DNA from: Bacteroidetes bacterium UBA3022
GTDB taxonomy: Bacteria; Bacteroidota; Bacteroidia; Chitinophagales; BACL12
DNA: 7,672 nucleotides
Reading direction: 5' to 3'
Assembly (NCBI GenBank): GCA_002346225.1
Contig: DDYY01000040.1
Span: 1 to 7,672 of the forward strand
Position numbers and translations under genes: made by a program. A model generated the notes under the pieces. That model was not told the DNA's origin and searched no databases. It worked only from the letters and a program-made list of their open reading frames with translations. How positions within the stretch are numbered: position 1 is the stretch's first letter; each line of letters opens with the position of its first letter. This document shows positions 6,450-7,672 of this stretch, one piece after another.

Positions 6450-7672
6450 ATGTCTTATCCTTTTCAGATTCAGAGTTACGAAGCCTATCAAACTGCCTAC
6501 AAAAAAAGCGTGGATGACCCGGAAGGATTCTGGTCGGAAGTAGCCAATCACTTTTTATGGCGCAAGCGCTGGGATAAGGTGCTGGAATGGAATTTCAAAG
6601 ATCCCAAGGTGGAATGGTTCAAGGGCGCCAAACTTAATATTACAGAAAACTGCATCGACCGGCACCTGGGTATGCTGGGCAATAAACCTGCTATCATCTG
6701 GGAGTCGAATGATCCGGAAGAACACCATCGCATTCTCACCTACCGCGACCTTCATTTTAAGGTGGTTCAATTTGCGAATGTGTTAAAGAACAATGGCGTC
6801 AAAAAGGGCGACAGGGTTTGTATTTACATGGGCATGGTGCCTGAGCTGGCCATTGCAGTACTGGCATGTGCCCGTATAAGCGCCACACATTCTGTAATAT
6901 TCGGAGGGTTTTCAGCACAAAGCATTGCCGACCGGCTGATAGATGCCCAGGCAGCATTTATCATCACCTGCGACGGTGCCTTTCGCGGCGGTAAGCAGAT
7001 TCCCCTCAAAGAGGTTATTGATGATGCACTGGTGCAATGTCCTTTCGTTCAGCGCGTGATAGTACTGACCCGGACACGTACACCTATATCTATGATTAAA
7101 GGTCGTGATGTGTGGTGGGAAGATGAGATACTTAAAGTAGAAACACAGGGCAACCCCGATTGTCCGGCCGAAGAGATGGATGCCGAAGACCCCTTGTTCA
7201 TTCTGTACACCTCCGGCTCTACCGGTAAACCCAAAGGAGTAGTGCATACGGTGGCAGGTTATATGGTATGGACATGTTACACATTTGTAAATGTATTTCA
7301 ATACCAACCGGGCGACATCCATTTCTGCACAGCCGATATTGGCTGGATTACCGGACACAGCTATATCGTTTATGGCCCCTTGTGTGCCGGGGCTACTACA
7401 TTGATGTTTGAAGGCATTCCCACCTGGCCTGATGCGGGACGATTCTGGGAAATAACAGATACCTATAAAGCCAATATATTGTATACGGCACCAACCGCTA
7501 TCCGCAGTCTGATGAGTTTCGGGTTGGGACCATTGCAGGGCAAACACCTCCATTCACTCAAGGTATTGGGTACTGTTGGTGAGCCTATCAATGTGGAAGC
7601 CTGGAACTGGTACAATGAGGAAGTTGGAAAAGAAAAATGCCCGGTAGTGGATACCTGGTGGCAAACTGAAAC
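6450..7672 (+). CDS. acs: Acetyl-CoA synthetase (AMP-forming), 3' truncated by the window
   Basis: The frame runs from ATG 6450 to the window edge: 407 complete codons plus two bases, roughly the first two thirds of a family that is usually about 630-660 residues. Residues about 7-65 match the N-terminal cap of acetyl-CoA synthetases. The AMP-binding core follows, with the phosphate loop Y253-TSGSTGKPKG at 253-263, W299-I-T-G-H303, G377-E-P-I-N381 and D401-T-W-W-Q-T-E407. The enzyme activates acetate with ATP to acetyl-AMP and then forms acetyl-CoA in the cytoplasm. The acetate pocket of characterised enzymes (V or I, T, V, W) corresponds here to I300, T301, V376 and W404, which favours acetate over longer acids. 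The C-terminal domain with the acetylation-controlled lysine is outside the window. No Shine-Dalgarno sequence precedes the start. The upstream terminator suggests its own promoter, which I could not locate firmly. Confidence 0.96.
   Translation, partial: MSYPFQIQSYEAYQTAYKKSVDDPEGFWSEVANHFLWRKRWDKVLEWNFKDPKVEWFKGAKLNITENCIDRHLGMLGNKPAIIWESNDPEEHHRILTYRDLHFKVVQFANVLKNNGVKKGDRVCIYMGMVPELAIAVLACARISATHSVIFGGFSAQSIADRLIDAQAAFIITCDGAFRGGKQIPLKEVIDDALVQCPFVQRVIVLTRTRTPISMIKGRDVWWEDEILKVETQGNPDCPAEEMDAEDPLFILYTSGSTGKPKGVVHTVAGYMVWTCYTFVNVFQYQPGDIHFCTADIGWITGHSYIVYGPLCAGATTLMFEGIPTWPDAGRFWEITDTYKANILYTAPTAIRSLMSFGLGPLQGKHLHSLKVLGTVGEPINVEAWNWYNEEVGKEKCPVVDTWWQTE

Noticed and set aside
6912..7553. 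- strand open frame of 213 codons
   Set aside because: It is antisense to the conserved acs core, which carries all the expected motifs. Its translation has no recognisable domain.
1..7672. Search for CRISPR arrays, insertion sequences, tRNA or rRNA genes and phage features
   Set aside because: No regularly spaced repeats, transposase-like frames, terminal inverted repeats or tRNA-like cloverleaf sequences were noticed. The window is almost fully occupied by one-directional protein genes.

Overview
The window looks like ordinary chromosomal sequence from a member of the Bacteroidota. Base composition is close to balanced. All complete or 5'-complete genes are on the + strand, and none of the five starts has a recognisable Shine-Dalgarno sequence. 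The desaturase and the very large cysteine-free outer-membrane protein are of kinds typical of this phylum. I cannot place it below phylum level. I see no mobile element, CRISPR array, tRNA or rRNA.

Layout: (1) positions 1-135 are the last 44 codons of a membrane protein. (2) 202-1431 is a membrane-anchored calcineurin-like metallophosphoesterase. (3) 1441-1974, only 9 bases later, is a DinB-fold protein with a three-histidine metal site. (4) 2010-2744 is a compact acyl-CoA/acyl-lipid desaturase with all three histidine boxes. (5) 2793-6257 is an 1154-residue secreted beta-rich protein, probably an outer-membrane barrel of unknown function, starting at a TTG codon. (6) A 9-bp perfect hairpin at 6262-6283 closes this run. 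(7) After a 192-base spacer with an inverted repeat, acetyl-CoA synthetase (acs) begins at 6450 and runs off the window end after 407 codons.

The first five genes have gaps of 66, 9, 35 and 48 bases and no visible terminator between them, so they may form one transcription unit. No pathway is obvious. A lipid desaturase, a membrane-embedded phosphoesterase and an outer-membrane protein are compatible with an envelope theme, but that is inference from proximity. acs, which makes acetyl-CoA from acetate, appears to be transcribed separately.

The least understood item is the 1154-residue protein. It has a duplicated small beta module, two calcium-binding-like acidic loops, a cysteine-free mature chain and a C-terminal phenylalanine, but no TonB plug or type IX secretion tail that I can see. 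I found no evidence for a new multi-gene system.
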